Of a stretch of 64,000 bases of DNA, positions 24,107 to 32,689 are shown piece after piece. Origin of the DNA: Paramagnetospirillum kuznetsovii (GTDB lineage: Bacteria; Pseudomonadota; Alphaproteobacteria; Rhodospirillales; Magnetospirillaceae); NCBI RefSeq assembly GCF_003284725.1, contig NZ_PGTO01000006.1, positions 62,001 to 126,000 of the forward strand. Direction: 5' to 3'. Numbering within the stretch: the stretch's first letter is position 1; each line of letters opens with the position of its first letter. The position numbers and the translations under genes were made by a program. The notes below the pieces were generated by a model, which worked only from the letters and a program-made list of their open reading frames with translations, ran no database searches and was not told where the DNA came from.

Positions 24107-24334
24107 ATGTCGAAGACCGTTCTGGACGTGAAGGGACTCAACTGCCCGCTGCCCATCCTGCGCGCCAAGAAAGCCATCAAGGATCTTGCCCCCGGCGGCA
24201 TGCTGGAAGTGGTCGCCACCGATCCCGGCTCGGTGAAGGATTTCGACGCCTTCTGCCGCCAGACCGGCAACGTTCTGGTCAGCCAGAAGGAAGACGGCGG
24301 CGTCTACACGTTCGAGATCCAGAAGGGGGCCTGA
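24107..24334 (+). CDS. tusA: TusA-family sulfur carrier
   Basis: The 75-residue protein has the TusA active motif CPLP at residues 13-16 (VLDVKGLNCPLPILRAKKAI). TDPGSVKDFDAFCRQTGN follows. The cysteine carries persulfide sulfur. Next to dsrE2 and divergent from soxYZ, it more likely serves dissimilatory sulfur oxidation than tRNA thiolation. That assignment comes from gene context. Confidence 0.9.
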   Translation: MSKTVLDVKGLNCPLPILRAKKAIKDLAPGGMLEVVATDPGSVKDFDAFCRQTGNVLVSQKEDGGVYTFEIQKGA

Positions 24335-24345
24335 TCCCGCTTCCA

Positions 24346-24404
24346 TGGCGCGGCCGGGACGGCCGCGCTCCGAATGCCGGGAGCGCGGGCATCCTGCCCG
24401 CTTT
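24346..24404. repeat. GC-rich hairpin repeat (family 2), two hairpins
   Basis: GCGGCCGGGACGGCCGCGCT and GGAGCGCGGGCATCCTGCCC repeat the arrangement at 9617-9689. It lies between the convergent tusA and amidase genes. Confidence 0.8.
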
Positions 24405-24409
24405 TCGCG

Positions 24410-25087
24410 TTACCGCAAGATCCGCATCAAGCCCCGCAGGCGGCCGATGGTTTCGGCATCCAGATGGCCGTCCACCTTCCAGGGCCTGAAATGGCGCTGG
24501 AAGGCGGTCAGCGCCGCCTTTGGGTCGTGGATGTCGTAGCCCACATGGGCAAGACCGGCCAGCACCACATGCTCGGGCGGCAGTTCCGTGGGCTCGCCGC
24601 AGGGCCAGACTCCGATGCCGTGGGTCTCTGCCAGCACCTGCCAGGGAAACAATTCGCCAGGATCCTGCTTGCGGGGCGGCGCGATGTCGGAATGTCCCAC
24701 CACGTTGCGGGCGGGAATGGGATGCCGCCCGACAATGCCCTTGCTCAGGTCCACCAAGGCGGCGATCTGGGCATCCGGGAAGGCGCGATAGCCGAATTCA
24801 TGGCCGGGATTGACCAACTCGATGCCGATGGAGCGGGAATTGATATCGGTTTCGCCCCGCCAGTGGGACGCCCCCGCATGCCATGCCCGTAGATCCTCGG
24901 ACACCAGCGAGAACACCCGTCCATCCTCCTCGATCAGGTAATGGGCGCTGACCTTGGCCTCGGCGTCGCAGAGCCGCGCCAGGGCGGCCGGCCCGTCTGG
25001 CATGCCGGTGTAATGGATCACCAGCATGTCGACGATCGCCGAGCGGCGCGGCTCGAAATTGGGCGAGGGATGGGAGATCACGGTCAT
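24410..25087 (-). CDS. N-acetylmuramoyl-L-alanine amidase (AmpD/AmiD type)
   Basis: This zinc amidase cleaves the lactyl-amide bond of muropeptides. The 225-residue protein has MLVIHYTGM with zinc ligand His25, the SIGIELVNPGHEFGYR active segment and NVVGHSDIAPPRKQDPGELF with further ligands. A C-terminal peptidoglycan-binding-like region follows (ALTAFQRHFRPWKVDGHLDA). No signal peptide is visible, so a cytoplasmic AmpD-like recycling role is more likely than an exported AmiD. The start at 25087 overlaps the upstream exporter's stop by 4 nt (ATGA). Confidence 0.88.
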   Translation of the reverse strand: MTVISHPSPNFEPRRSAIVDMLVIHYTGMPDGPAALARLCDAEAKVSAHYLIEEDGRVFSLVSEDLRAWHAGASHWRGETDINSRSIGIELVNPGHEFGYRAFPDAQIAALVDLSKGIVGRHPIPARNVVGHSDIAPPRKQDPGELFPWQVLAETHGIGVWPCGEPTELPPEHVVLAGLAHVGYDIHDPKAALTAFQRHFRPWKVDGHLDAETIGRLRGLMRILR

Positions 25088-25947
25088 GTGGTCGTCCTGC
25101 CGGGCCAAAGTTGAATCACCGCCACTCCCGCCACCGTCAGGGCGCCGCCCAGCAGCTTGTGCCAGGTCAGCGGCTCGTCCAGCAGCAGCACGCCGCCCAG
25201 TAGCCCGACCGCCGGTCCCAGCAAGGTGAAGGGCACGATCCGGTTCAGCGAATGGCGCGCCACCAGCTTATACCACAACGTATAGGCAATGAGGGTCGAG
25301 CCGATGGTGGTATAGGCCAGACCGGCCCAGCCGGCGGCGGTGGTCGTCTGGATGCGGTTCCAGTGATCGGTCTCGAACGCGAACGAGATGGCCAGCAGCA
25401 TGGGAAAGGAGAACAGCGCCACCCAGCCGTTGATGGCCAGGGGATCCACCGGCCCGATGCGCTTGATCATGACGTTGGAAATGGCCCAGGACAGGGCGCT
25501 GGCCGACATGATCACCAGCGGGACCGGACTATCGAGATGGGGCTCTCCCGCCAGGACGACGACGCCCGCGAAGGCCACCGTCATGCCGACCCCTCTCGCC
25601 CAGCCCAGGGCCTCGCGATAGGCGAGCCAGGCGATCACGGCGCTGAACGGGGTGGCCAGTTGGATGGCGATTCCGGCGCTGGCGGCATCCATGCCGTTGA
25701 TGGCGGCGAACAGCAGGCCGAAATGGCCGATCCCCAGAACCACCGACAGGCCGAGGATGCCGCGCAACTGGTCCAGGCGGGGACGGAACAGCGGCGCCAG
25801 CACCAGGGCAACCAGGGCGAAGCGCATTCCGGTCAGCAGGAAGGGCGGAAGCGACAGGGTGGCCGCCTTGACCGCCACCACATTGCCGCCCCACAACAGC
25901 GATACCGCCAGGGCGGCCGTCCAGTCGGCGGGCGTGAAGCGGTTCAC
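25084..25947 (-). CDS. EamA/DMT-family transporter
   Basis: The 287-residue protein has ten predicted membrane helices in two EamA repeats. The first contains LLWGGNVVAVKAATLSLPPF and the second LSWAISNVMIKRIGPVDPLA. Such proteins are inner-membrane exporters, often of amino acids (O-acetylserine/cysteine type). It overlaps the ABC-F gene upstream by 4 nt and the amidase downstream by 4 nt, so the three form one operon. The transported substrate cannot be told from sequence. Confidence 0.88.
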   Translation of the reverse strand: MNRFTPADWTAALAVSLLWGGNVVAVKAATLSLPPFLLTGMRFALVALVLAPLFRPRLDQLRGILGLSVVLGIGHFGLLFAAINGMDAASAGIAIQLATPFSAVIAWLAYREALGWARGVGMTVAFAGVVVLAGEPHLDSPVPLVIMSASALSWAISNVMIKRIGPVDPLAINGWVALFSFPMLLAISFAFETDHWNRIQTTTAAGWAGLAYTTIGSTLIAYTLWYKLVARHSLNRIVPFTLLGPAVGLLGGVLLLDEPLTWHKLLGGALTVAGVAVIQLWPGRTTT

Positions 25948-27758
25948 TTGCCCGCCGCCTCCTCGCGCTTGGCTTCCAGTTCCAGCCAGCGTTCCTCGGC
26001 GGCTTCCAATTCGGCACGGGCCACATCGACGCGGGCGGCGATCTTCTGGAATTTGGCGGGGTCGCGGGAATACAACGCCGGGTCGGCCAGATCCGCTTCC
26101 AGCTTGGCCAGTTCGGTCGCCAGGGCTTCCATGCGGGCGGGCAGCAGGTCCAACTCGCGCGCCTCGTTATAGGACAGCTTGGTGCGCGGGCTTTGCGGCT
26201 TGGGGTTGGCCTGGGGCTTGGGGGTTGGGCGCGGCGCCGCCTTGTCGTCCTTGACCGGCCGCTGGTCGAGATAGTCACTATAGCCGCCGACATATTCCAT
26301 GACCTCGCCGTCGCCTTCCACCGCGATGACGCTGGTCACCAGCCGGTCGAGGAAGTCGCGGTCGTGACTGACCACCAGCAAGGTGCCGTCGTAATCGGCC
26401 AGCACTTCCTCCAGCAGGTCGAGCGTGTCCATGTCCAGATCGTTGGTGGGCTCGTCCAGGATCAGCAGGTTGGACGGCTTGGCCAGCAGCTTGGCCAGCA
26501 GCAGGCGGTTGCGCTCGCCGCCCGACAGCGCCTTGACCGGAGTGCGGGCCTGGGCTTCCGAGAACAGGAAGTCCTTCATGTAGCCCACCACATGCTGAGG
26601 CTTGCCGCGCACCCAGACATTGTCGCCGCGCCCGTCGGTCAGGGTGTCCCAGACGCTGCGCTCGGGGTCGAGGGCGGCGCGGCGCTGGTCGAAATAGGCG
26701 GCTTCCAGATTGGTGCCCAGCCGGATCGTGCCGGAATCCGGCTCCAACTCGCCGGTCAGCATCTTCAGCAGGGTGGTCTTGCCCGCCCCGTTGGGACCGA
26801 TCAGCCCGACCCGGTCTCCGCGCAGCACGCGGGTGGAAAAGCCGTCGCAGATCATCTTGTCCGCGAACCGCTTGCCCACGTCCTTGGCCTCGATCACCAG
26901 ACGGCCGGACAGATCGCCGGATTCGGCGGCCAGGGCCGCCTGGCGGCCGGTGGCCAGCACCGCCGACTTGGTCTCGGCGCGTTCCTTGCGCAGCGCTTGG
27001 AGCGAGCGCATGCGGCCCATATTGCGCTTGCGCCGCCCGGTGACGCCGCGCGACAGCCAATGCAGCTCCTGGCGCATATGGGTGTTCATGCGGGCCAGTT
27101 CGGCTTCCTCGGCGGCATAGACCTCTTCCTGCCAAGCGGGAAAGCGGGCAAAGCCCCATTCGGCGCGGCGGACCACGCCGCGTTCCAGCCACAGGGTCTG
27201 CTTGGAGACGGTTTCGAGAAAGCGGCGGTCGTGGCTGATCACCACCAGGGCGCCGCCATAGCTTTTCAGCCAGTCTTCCAGCCACAAGATGGTGGGCAGG
27301 TCGAGATGGTTGGTCGGCTCGTCCAGCAGCAGGGCGTCGGGCTGGCCCACCAGGGCGCGGGCCAGGGCGGCGCGGCGGCCTTCGCCGCCCGACAGGGCCA
27401 CCGGGTCGCGGCTGCCGTCGACGCCGACCGCTTCCAGGACGGTATCCACCCTGAACAACTGGTCGCGCTCGTCGGGCGGCAGGCCTTCCGCCACATACGC
27501 GGCGACGGTGGGCGCGATGATGATGGGATCCTGGGGCAGCACCGCGATGCGGGCGCCGGGCTGGACGAAACGCTCGCCGGAATCCGGGGCGATCTCGCCC
27601 GCCAGAACCTTCAGCAGGGTGGACTTGCCCGAGCCGTTGCGGCCGACCAGGCAGGTCTTGTCGCCCTTGGCGATCCAGGTGGTGACGCCCTCGAACAGCG
27701 GTTTGCCGCCGAAGGTCAGCCGAACGTCTCTGAGGGCGAGGAGGGGAGGGGAAGCCAT
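25944..27758 (-). CDS. uup: ABC-F family ATPase (Uup type)
   Basis: This soluble double-ATPase belongs to the ABC-F family, which acts on ribosomes or replication intermediates. The 604-residue protein has two nucleotide-binding domains with Walker A VGRNGSGKSTLLK (about 38-50) and IGPNGAGKTTLLK (second half). LSGGEGRRAALARAL and LSGGERNRLLLAKLL are the signature motifs, and DEPTNHLD and DEPTNDLD are the Walker B/D-loops. A charged linker lies between the domains, and a C-terminal coiled-coil rich in Lys/Glu/Ala (residues about 530-604) is typical of Uup. It heads the operon with the exporter and amidase genes. Confidence 0.9.
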   Translation of the reverse strand: MASPPLLALRDVRLTFGGKPLFEGVTTWIAKGDKTCLVGRNGSGKSTLLKVLAGEIAPDSGERFVQPGARIAVLPQDPIIIAPTVAAYVAEGLPPDERDQLFRVDTVLEAVGVDGSRDPVALSGGEGRRAALARALVGQPDALLLDEPTNHLDLPTILWLEDWLKSYGGALVVISHDRRFLETVSKQTLWLERGVVRRAEWGFARFPAWQEEVYAAEEAELARMNTHMRQELHWLSRGVTGRRKRNMGRMRSLQALRKERAETKSAVLATGRQAALAAESGDLSGRLVIEAKDVGKRFADKMICDGFSTRVLRGDRVGLIGPNGAGKTTLLKMLTGELEPDSGTIRLGTNLEAAYFDQRRAALDPERSVWDTLTDGRGDNVWVRGKPQHVVGYMKDFLFSEAQARTPVKALSGGERNRLLLAKLLAKPSNLLILDEPTNDLDMDTLDLLEEVLADYDGTLLVVSHDRDFLDRLVTSVIAVEGDGEVMEYVGGYSDYLDQRPVKDDKAAPRPTPKPQANPKPQSPRTKLSYNEARELDLLPARMEALATELAKLEADLADPALYSRDPAKFQKIAARVDVARAELEAAEERWLELEAKREEAAGK

Positions 27759-27856
27759 GAAGGATGGCTACACCGAGCGGGGCCGAGAGTCAAACCATGG
27801 ACCCATCACGGGTTCGGAGATAAAGTCCGTGGCGAACCGTGTCGGGAGAGAGCGCC

Positions 27857-28198
27857 ATGCCCTATGTCAGCCGTGATATCGCAGGCAAGGTGATCGGCCT
27901 TTCCGAGGATTCGGCCGATGGCGCTTCGGAAAACCTGCCCGCCAGCCATCCCGACGTACTGGACTTCCTGTTTCGCGATACCGCGGGCGACCGCGCCTCG
28001 TCGCGGTTCCTTGCCTCCGATCTCGGCTTCATCCGCGTGGTGGAGGATCTGGTGGCGGTGCTGATCGAAAAGCGGGTGATCACCTTCACCGACCTGCCCG
28101 CCCCGGCCCAGGACAAGCTGTTGGGCCGCCGCTCGTTGCGCTCCTACCTGTCGGACGTGTCCGGAGTCTTCGAGAACGGCGAGGGCAAGATCATCTGA
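27857..28198 (+). CDS. Conserved hypothetical protein (annotated in relatives as tryptophan-synthase-beta-like)
   Basis: The 113-residue product begins MPYVSRDIAGKVIGLSEDSA and has a helical middle (VVEDLVAVLIEKRVITFTDL) with a basic C-terminal segment (KLLGRRSLRSYLSDVSG). I recall this pattern under the misleading name tryptophan synthase beta-like, but the function is unknown and it has no PLP-enzyme fold. The ATG at 27857 follows a GGGAGAG site. It is divergent from the ABC-F gene. Confidence 0.65.
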   Translation: MPYVSRDIAGKVIGLSEDSADGASENLPASHPDVLDFLFRDTAGDRASSRFLASDLGFIRVVEDLVAVLIEKRVITFTDLPAPAQDKLLGRRSLRSYLSDVSGVFENGEGKII

Positions 28199-28210
28199 TA
28201 TCCGTTTTCC

Positions 28211-28237
28211 GTCATTCCCGCGAAAGCGGGAATGACG
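28211..28237. repeat. Single hairpin repeat (family 1)
   Basis: GTCATTCCCGCGAAAGCGGG AATGAC is a near-perfect palindrome directly after the hypothetical gene. It is a lone copy of the two-hairpin element seen elsewhere. Confidence 0.8.
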
Positions 28238-28351
28238 ATTATAGTGATGATCTTCCGGGATTTCTGTCGCACGCGTGGGCGCTTAACCCGCCCTTAAACT
28301 CGCGCCTGTTATGGAGAAAGGTCGTTCTTCGTTCGCGCGAGTGCTGATTCC

Positions 28352-31300
28352 GTGGTTTCGCCCATTTCCTATCTCAGCACGACCCAGATCTCCCACCTGA
28401 CCACCACGGCGGTGCAGGGGCTGTCGTCCACTGACTTCGCCGCGCTGACCACCAATCAGGTGGGGGCCTTCACCGTCACCGCCATCGGGGCCATGACCGG
28501 CACCCAGTTGGCAACTCTGTCCACGACGCAGATGGCGGGGTTGACCACCAGCCAGATCGCCGCCCTCACCCCCGGGCAGATGAATTTCAGCGCCGCCCAG
28601 ATGGCGGTGCTCAGCGTCGCCCAGTTGGACGCCGTGGGCGTGGCCGAGATTTCGGTGCTGAGCACCCAGCAGGTCAAGGGGCTGACCACCACCGAGCTTG
28701 CAGGCTTGACCGCCCCGCAACTGGCCACCTTCAGTTCCACCCAATTGGGGGCATTGACCGCGACCCAGGTGCCGGGATTGACCATCAGCCAGTTGGCGTC
28801 CCTGACCACCACGCAATTGGGCGGCATTGGCGCGGCGCAGGTCGGCTATTTGTCCACCTCCCAGCTCAATGGCTTGACCAGCACGGCGCTGGGCGCCCTG
28901 ACCTCCACCCAGACCACCGGCCTGACCTCGACCCAATTGGCGGCCATCTCCGCCACCCAACTGGGCGGATTGACGGCGACCCAACTGTCGAGCGTGTCGG
29001 CGGCCGGCATCGCCAAGCTCAGCGTCACCAATCTGGCGGGTTTGACCACGACGCAAATGGGCGGCCTGACCAGGACGCAACTGGGAAGCCTGGCCACCAC
29101 AGCCATTGCCGCCATGACCACCAGCCAGGTCGCGTCCTTGACCACCACGCAGCTTGGCGGCCTGAGTTCGACCCAGCTGGCCGCCATGACGTCGACGGAA
29201 TTCGCGGCGCTGACCACCACCGATATCGGGGCGCTGACCACGTCGCAAATGGCCGGTCTGACCTTGACCGAGATGCTACAGATGACGGTGGGGCAAATCG
29301 CCACGCTGAGTTCGACCCAGTTCGCCGCCATGTCCACCACCACCTTGGCCGGGCTGACCTCCACGGGCATGAACCAGCTGACCACGACGCAATTGAGCGG
29401 CCTGTCCTCGACCCAGATCACCGCTCTGACGGCCACCGCCATGCAGGGGGCGAGCACCACCAAGCTGACCGCCTTGACCACGACCCAGATCGCCGGTCTG
29501 TCGGGCTCGGCACTGCCGAGCTTGACCACCACGCAGTTGGGAGCCTTGTCCTCGACCCAGATCGGCGCGGTGACCAGCAGCCAGATCAAGTCCCTGACCT
29601 CGTCGCAGGTGGCGGCACTGACCACCACCCAGATCACCGGCATCAGCACCACCGCCCTGGCCGCCATGACGACGACCCATCTGGCGGCGGCAAGTCCCAC
29701 CCAAGTGGCGGCGCTGACCGGGGCGCAGATCGCCGTGCTGACCAGCGCCAACTTGGCTTCCATGAGCCTGACCCTGTTGGGCGGGCTGACCCCCACGCAG
29801 ATGGGAGCCTTGACCACCACCCAGATGAAGGCCTTCACCGCCGCCGAGATGACGGCGCTATCAACCACCCAACTGGGCGGCCTGTCCTCGACGCAATTGG
29901 GGGTCTTGAGCAATCCACAAATTGCCGGGCTGACCACCACCCAGTTGTCGGCTCTGACCACCACCCAGGCCAAGGGGCTGACGACGACCCAGTTGGCGGG
30001 CCTGAGTTCGACGCAACTCGGCGGCCTGACCGCGACCCAGATCGGGGTATTGACCAACACCCAGATCGGCGGGATGACATCGACGCAACTGGCGGGGTTG
30101 AGCACCACCCAACTCGGTGGCCTGACCCAAACGCAACTGGGCGTCCTGACCGCGACCCAGGTCAAGGGTCTGACCGTCACCGAGCTGGCCGCCCTGACCA
30201 CCACGCAATTGGGCGGCTTGGCGCCGACCCAGGCGGCGGCGCTGACCTCCACCCAGATCGGCGGATTGGACGCGACTACCCTGGGGGCTTTGACCACCAC
30301 CCAGCTTGGCGGCTTGACCTCCACCGGCGTGGCCAGCCTGACCGTCGGCCAGATGGGGGCTTTGTCCTCGACTCAATTGGGCGGGTTGTCCACCACCGGG
30401 GCGGTGGGGCTAAGCTCCACCGATCTGGCGGCGCTGACCACCACCCAGTTGGGCGGATTGAGCATCGCGCAAATGGCGGTGCTGACGTCGAGCGCGGTGG
30501 CGGCCCTGAGTTCCACGCAGCTCGGAAGTTTGAGCACGACCCAGCTGGGCGGCCTGACCGCCACCCAGGGGGCGATCCTGACCGCGACCCAACTGGCAGG
30601 CCTGACCTCGACCCAACTGGGCGGCCTGAGTGCGGCGGCGCTGGGCGGCCTGACCAGCGTCGGCCTGCTGGCTCTGACCACCACCCAACTCGGCGGCCTG
30701 ACCTCGACTCAAGTGGCTCGGCTGAGCACCACCGGCATCGCCGCCCTGCCTGCGATGCAGGTGGGAAGCCTGACCACCACCCAGGCCGCCGGACTGACCT
30801 CGACGCAGTTGGGGGCGCTTACGGTGACCGGTCTCGGCGGTTTGACCACGACCCAGTTGGGTGCATTGACCACCACCCAGCTCGGCGGCTTGAATTCCAC
30901 CCAGCTTAAAGCCTTCACCACCACGCAGCTGGGCGGGTTGGCCGCCACGCAGATCGGCGGGCTGACCACCACTCAGGTGGGGTATCTGAGCACCACCGAA
31001 CTGGCGGCGCTGACCACGACTCAGTTGGGCGGCCTCAGCTCCAAGCAGGTGGGCGGCTTGACCACGACCCAGTTGGCGGGGCTGACCACCACCACCCTTG
31101 CCGGGCTGGCCCCCACCCAGATTTCCGGGCTATCGGCGGCGGCGCTGACCTCCCTGACCACCACCTTGCTGGCGGGGCTGACCACCACCCAGGCGGCCAA
31201 TCTGACCACCACCCAGATCAAGGCGTTCAGCGTCACCGGCATCGGCGCTCTGACCTCCACCCAGTTGGGAAGCCTGAGTCCGACCCAGCTCTCGGTCCTC

Positions 31301-32686
31301 TCGACGCCCCAACTCGCCGGACTGATGCCCTCCGGTCTGGCATCGCTGAGCACTACCCAGTTGGGCGGACTGACCTCGACCCAGCTCGGCGCCCTGACCT
31401 CGACGCAACTGGGCGGCTTGACCACCACCGGGCTTTCCGGCCTGTCGAACACCCAGATCAAGGGGATGAGTACCACGGCTCTGGCCGCCTTGGCGCCGAC
31501 CCAACTGACCAGCCTGACCCCCACCCAGATCGGGGGAATGTCCACCGCCCAGGTCGCCGGTCTGTCCACCACCGTCCTGGCGGGGCTGACCACCACCCAG
31601 GTCGGCGGTCTGGCGGTGACCGAGCTGGCCAGCCTGGGCACCGCCCAGGTGGCGGGGCTGACCGCGACCCTGTTGGGGGCGCTGAGTTCGACCCAGATGT
31701 CCGGCTTCACCTCCACCGCCGTGGCGGCGCTGACGGCGACGCAGATGGGAGGCCTCAGCTCCACCCAGCTTCGCGGCATCGCGGCGGCCAGTATCGGCGG
31801 GCTGTCCACCACCTCGATCGCGGGGCTGAGCACCACCCAGTTGGGAGGCTTGACGGCCACCCAGTCCCTGGGCCTGACCACCACCCAGGTCAAGGCGCTG
31901 ACGCCGACGCAAATGTCCGGTTTGACGGCGACCCAGGTCGCCAGCCTGACCTCGGCCCAGGTGGGCGCGTTGAGCACGACCCAGTTCTCCGCCTTGACCA
32001 CCACCGGGATCGCGGCGCTGTCGGCCAATCAGATCAAGGGGCTTGGCGCCACCACCCTGGCCGCCCTGGCCGCGCCCCTGGTGGCGACATTCACCTCGAC
32101 GCAAGTGGGCGGCCTCGCCACCACCCAGGTGCAGTCGCTGACCACCTCACAGCTTACCGGCCTGTCCACCACCCAGATTTCCGGCCTGACGGTGACCCAA
32201 ATGGGAAGCATCATCGGCACCACCGTGGCGGCACTGACCACCACCCAGTTGGGAAGCCTGACCACCACCCAGGCGGCGGGCTTGAGCTCCACCGGCATGG
32301 CGGGGCTGACCTCCACCCAAATCCCGGCCTTCACCACCACCCAGCTCGGCGCCATGACCGCCACCCAATTGAAGGGATTGACCACGTCCAGCCTCGGCGC
32401 CCTGACGGTGACGCAGTTGGGCGGACTCAGTTCCACCCAGATGGGGGCCTTCAATGCCGCCCAGGTGCCGGGCCTCACCACCACCCAGTTGGCCGGTCTT
32501 GCCACCACCCAGGCCAAGGGACTGAGCACCACCGCCATCGCCACCCTATCCACCGTGCAGCTAGGTGCCCTGACCACCACCACCATTGCGGCGCTGAGCG
32601 CGGCCCAGGCGGGCGCCTTCACCCAGATCCAAGTGGCGGCCATGACCGACCCCCAGGTCGAAGCCATGCTGTCGGCACTGGGATAA
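28352..32686 (+). CDS. Giant octapeptide-repeat protein, Ser/Thr-rich (about 178 repeats)
   Basis: The 1,444-residue product consists of a 7-residue head (MVSPISY), about 178 eight-residue units, one 7-residue unit (LTPGQMN) and a 6-residue tail. The consensus is L-[TS]-[TSA]-T-Q-[LIVM]-[GA]-[GA], for example LTTTQLGG. Position 1 is Leu (or Phe/Met/Ile/Val), positions 2-4 are mostly Ser/Thr and 5 is mostly Gln. That gives an estimated 450 or more hydroxyl residues. No signal peptide, membrane helix, RTX motif or known anchor is visible. It starts at GTG with no good Shine-Dalgarno. The next gene, 3 nt later, encodes a GT41 glycosyltransferase. Octads with Leu at 1 and a hydrophobic at 6 could build a solenoid. 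The role is unknown; a glycosylated surface or cytoplasmic scaffold is inferred. Confidence 0.85.
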   Translation: MVSPISYLSTTQISHLTTTAVQGLSSTDFAALTTNQVGAFTVTAIGAMTGTQLATLSTTQMAGLTTSQIAALTPGQMNFSAAQMAVLSVAQLDAVGVAEISVLSTQQVKGLTTTELAGLTAPQLATFSSTQLGALTATQVPGLTISQLASLTTTQLGGIGAAQVGYLSTSQLNGLTSTALGALTSTQTTGLTSTQLAAISATQLGGLTATQLSSVSAAGIAKLSVTNLAGLTTTQMGGLTRTQLGSLATTAIAAMTTSQVASLTTTQLGGLSSTQLAAMTSTEFAALTTTDIGALTTSQMAGLTLTEMLQMTVGQIATLSSTQFAAMSTTTLAGLTSTGMNQLTTTQLSGLSSTQITALTATAMQGASTTKLTALTTTQIAGLSGSALPSLTTTQLGALSSTQIGAVTSSQIKSLTSSQVAALTTTQITGISTTALAAMTTTHLAAASPTQVAALTGAQIAVLTSANLASMSLTLLGGLTPTQMGALTTTQMKAFTAAEMTALSTTQLGGLSSTQLGVLSNPQIAGLTTTQLSALTTTQAKGLTTTQLAGLSSTQLGGLTATQIGVLTNTQIGGMTSTQLAGLSTTQLGGLTQTQLGVLTATQVKGLTVTELAALTTTQLGGLAPTQAAALTSTQIGGLDATTLGALTTTQLGGLTSTGVASLTVGQMGALSSTQLGGLSTTGAVGLSSTDLAALTTTQLGGLSIAQMAVLTSSAVAALSSTQLGSLSTTQLGGLTATQGAILTATQLAGLTSTQLGGLSAAALGGLTSVGLLALTTTQLGGLTSTQVARLSTTGIAALPAMQVGSLTTTQAAGLTSTQLGALTVTGLGGLTTTQLGALTTTQLGGLNSTQLKAFTTTQLGGLAATQIGGLTTTQVGYLSTTELAALTTTQLGGLSSKQVGGLTTTQLAGLTTTTLAGLAPTQISGLSAAALTSLTTTLLAGLTTTQAANLTTTQIKAFSVTGIGALTSTQLGSLSPTQLSVLSTPQLAGLMPSGLASLSTTQLGGLTSTQLGALTSTQLGGLTTTGLSGLSNTQIKGMSTTALAALAPTQLTSLTPTQIGGMSTAQVAGLSTTVLAGLTTTQVGGLAVTELASLGTAQVAGLTATLLGALSSTQMSGFTSTAVAALTATQMGGLSSTQLRGIAAASIGGLSTTSIAGLSTTQLGGLTATQSLGLTTTQVKALTPTQMSGLTATQVASLTSAQVGALSTTQFSALTTTGIAALSANQIKGLGATTLAALAAPLVATFTSTQVGGLATTQVQSLTTSQLTGLSTTQISGLTVTQMGSIIGTTVAALTTTQLGSLTTTQAAGLSSTGMAGLTSTQIPAFTTTQLGAMTATQLKGLTTSSLGALTVTQLGGLSSTQMGAFNAAQVPGLTTTQLAGLATTQAKGLSTTAIATLSTVQLGALTTTTIAALSAAQAGAFTQIQVAAMTDPQVEAMLSALG
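28373..32668. repeat. 24-bp coding repeat array
   Basis: The octapeptide array is a DNA array of diverged 24-bp units such as CTGACCACCACCCAACTGGG CGGC. Copies differ at synonymous and nonsynonymous sites, so it is old rather than a recent slippage product. Because the period is a multiple of three and the units lack stop triplets in several frames, long reading frames also appear on the opposite strand; these are artefacts. One 21-bp unit near 28564-28584 breaks the period. Confidence 0.85.
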
Positions 32687-32689
32687 GCC

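Noticed and set aside
28283-29248. Long open frames on the minus strand through the octad array (also 28846-30324, 31021-32104, 32029-32811)
   Set aside because: They are the antisense of the 24-bp repeat, which lacks stop triplets in several frames. The translated products are low-complexity (RRGQ.., VVVRPPSWV..) and match no family.
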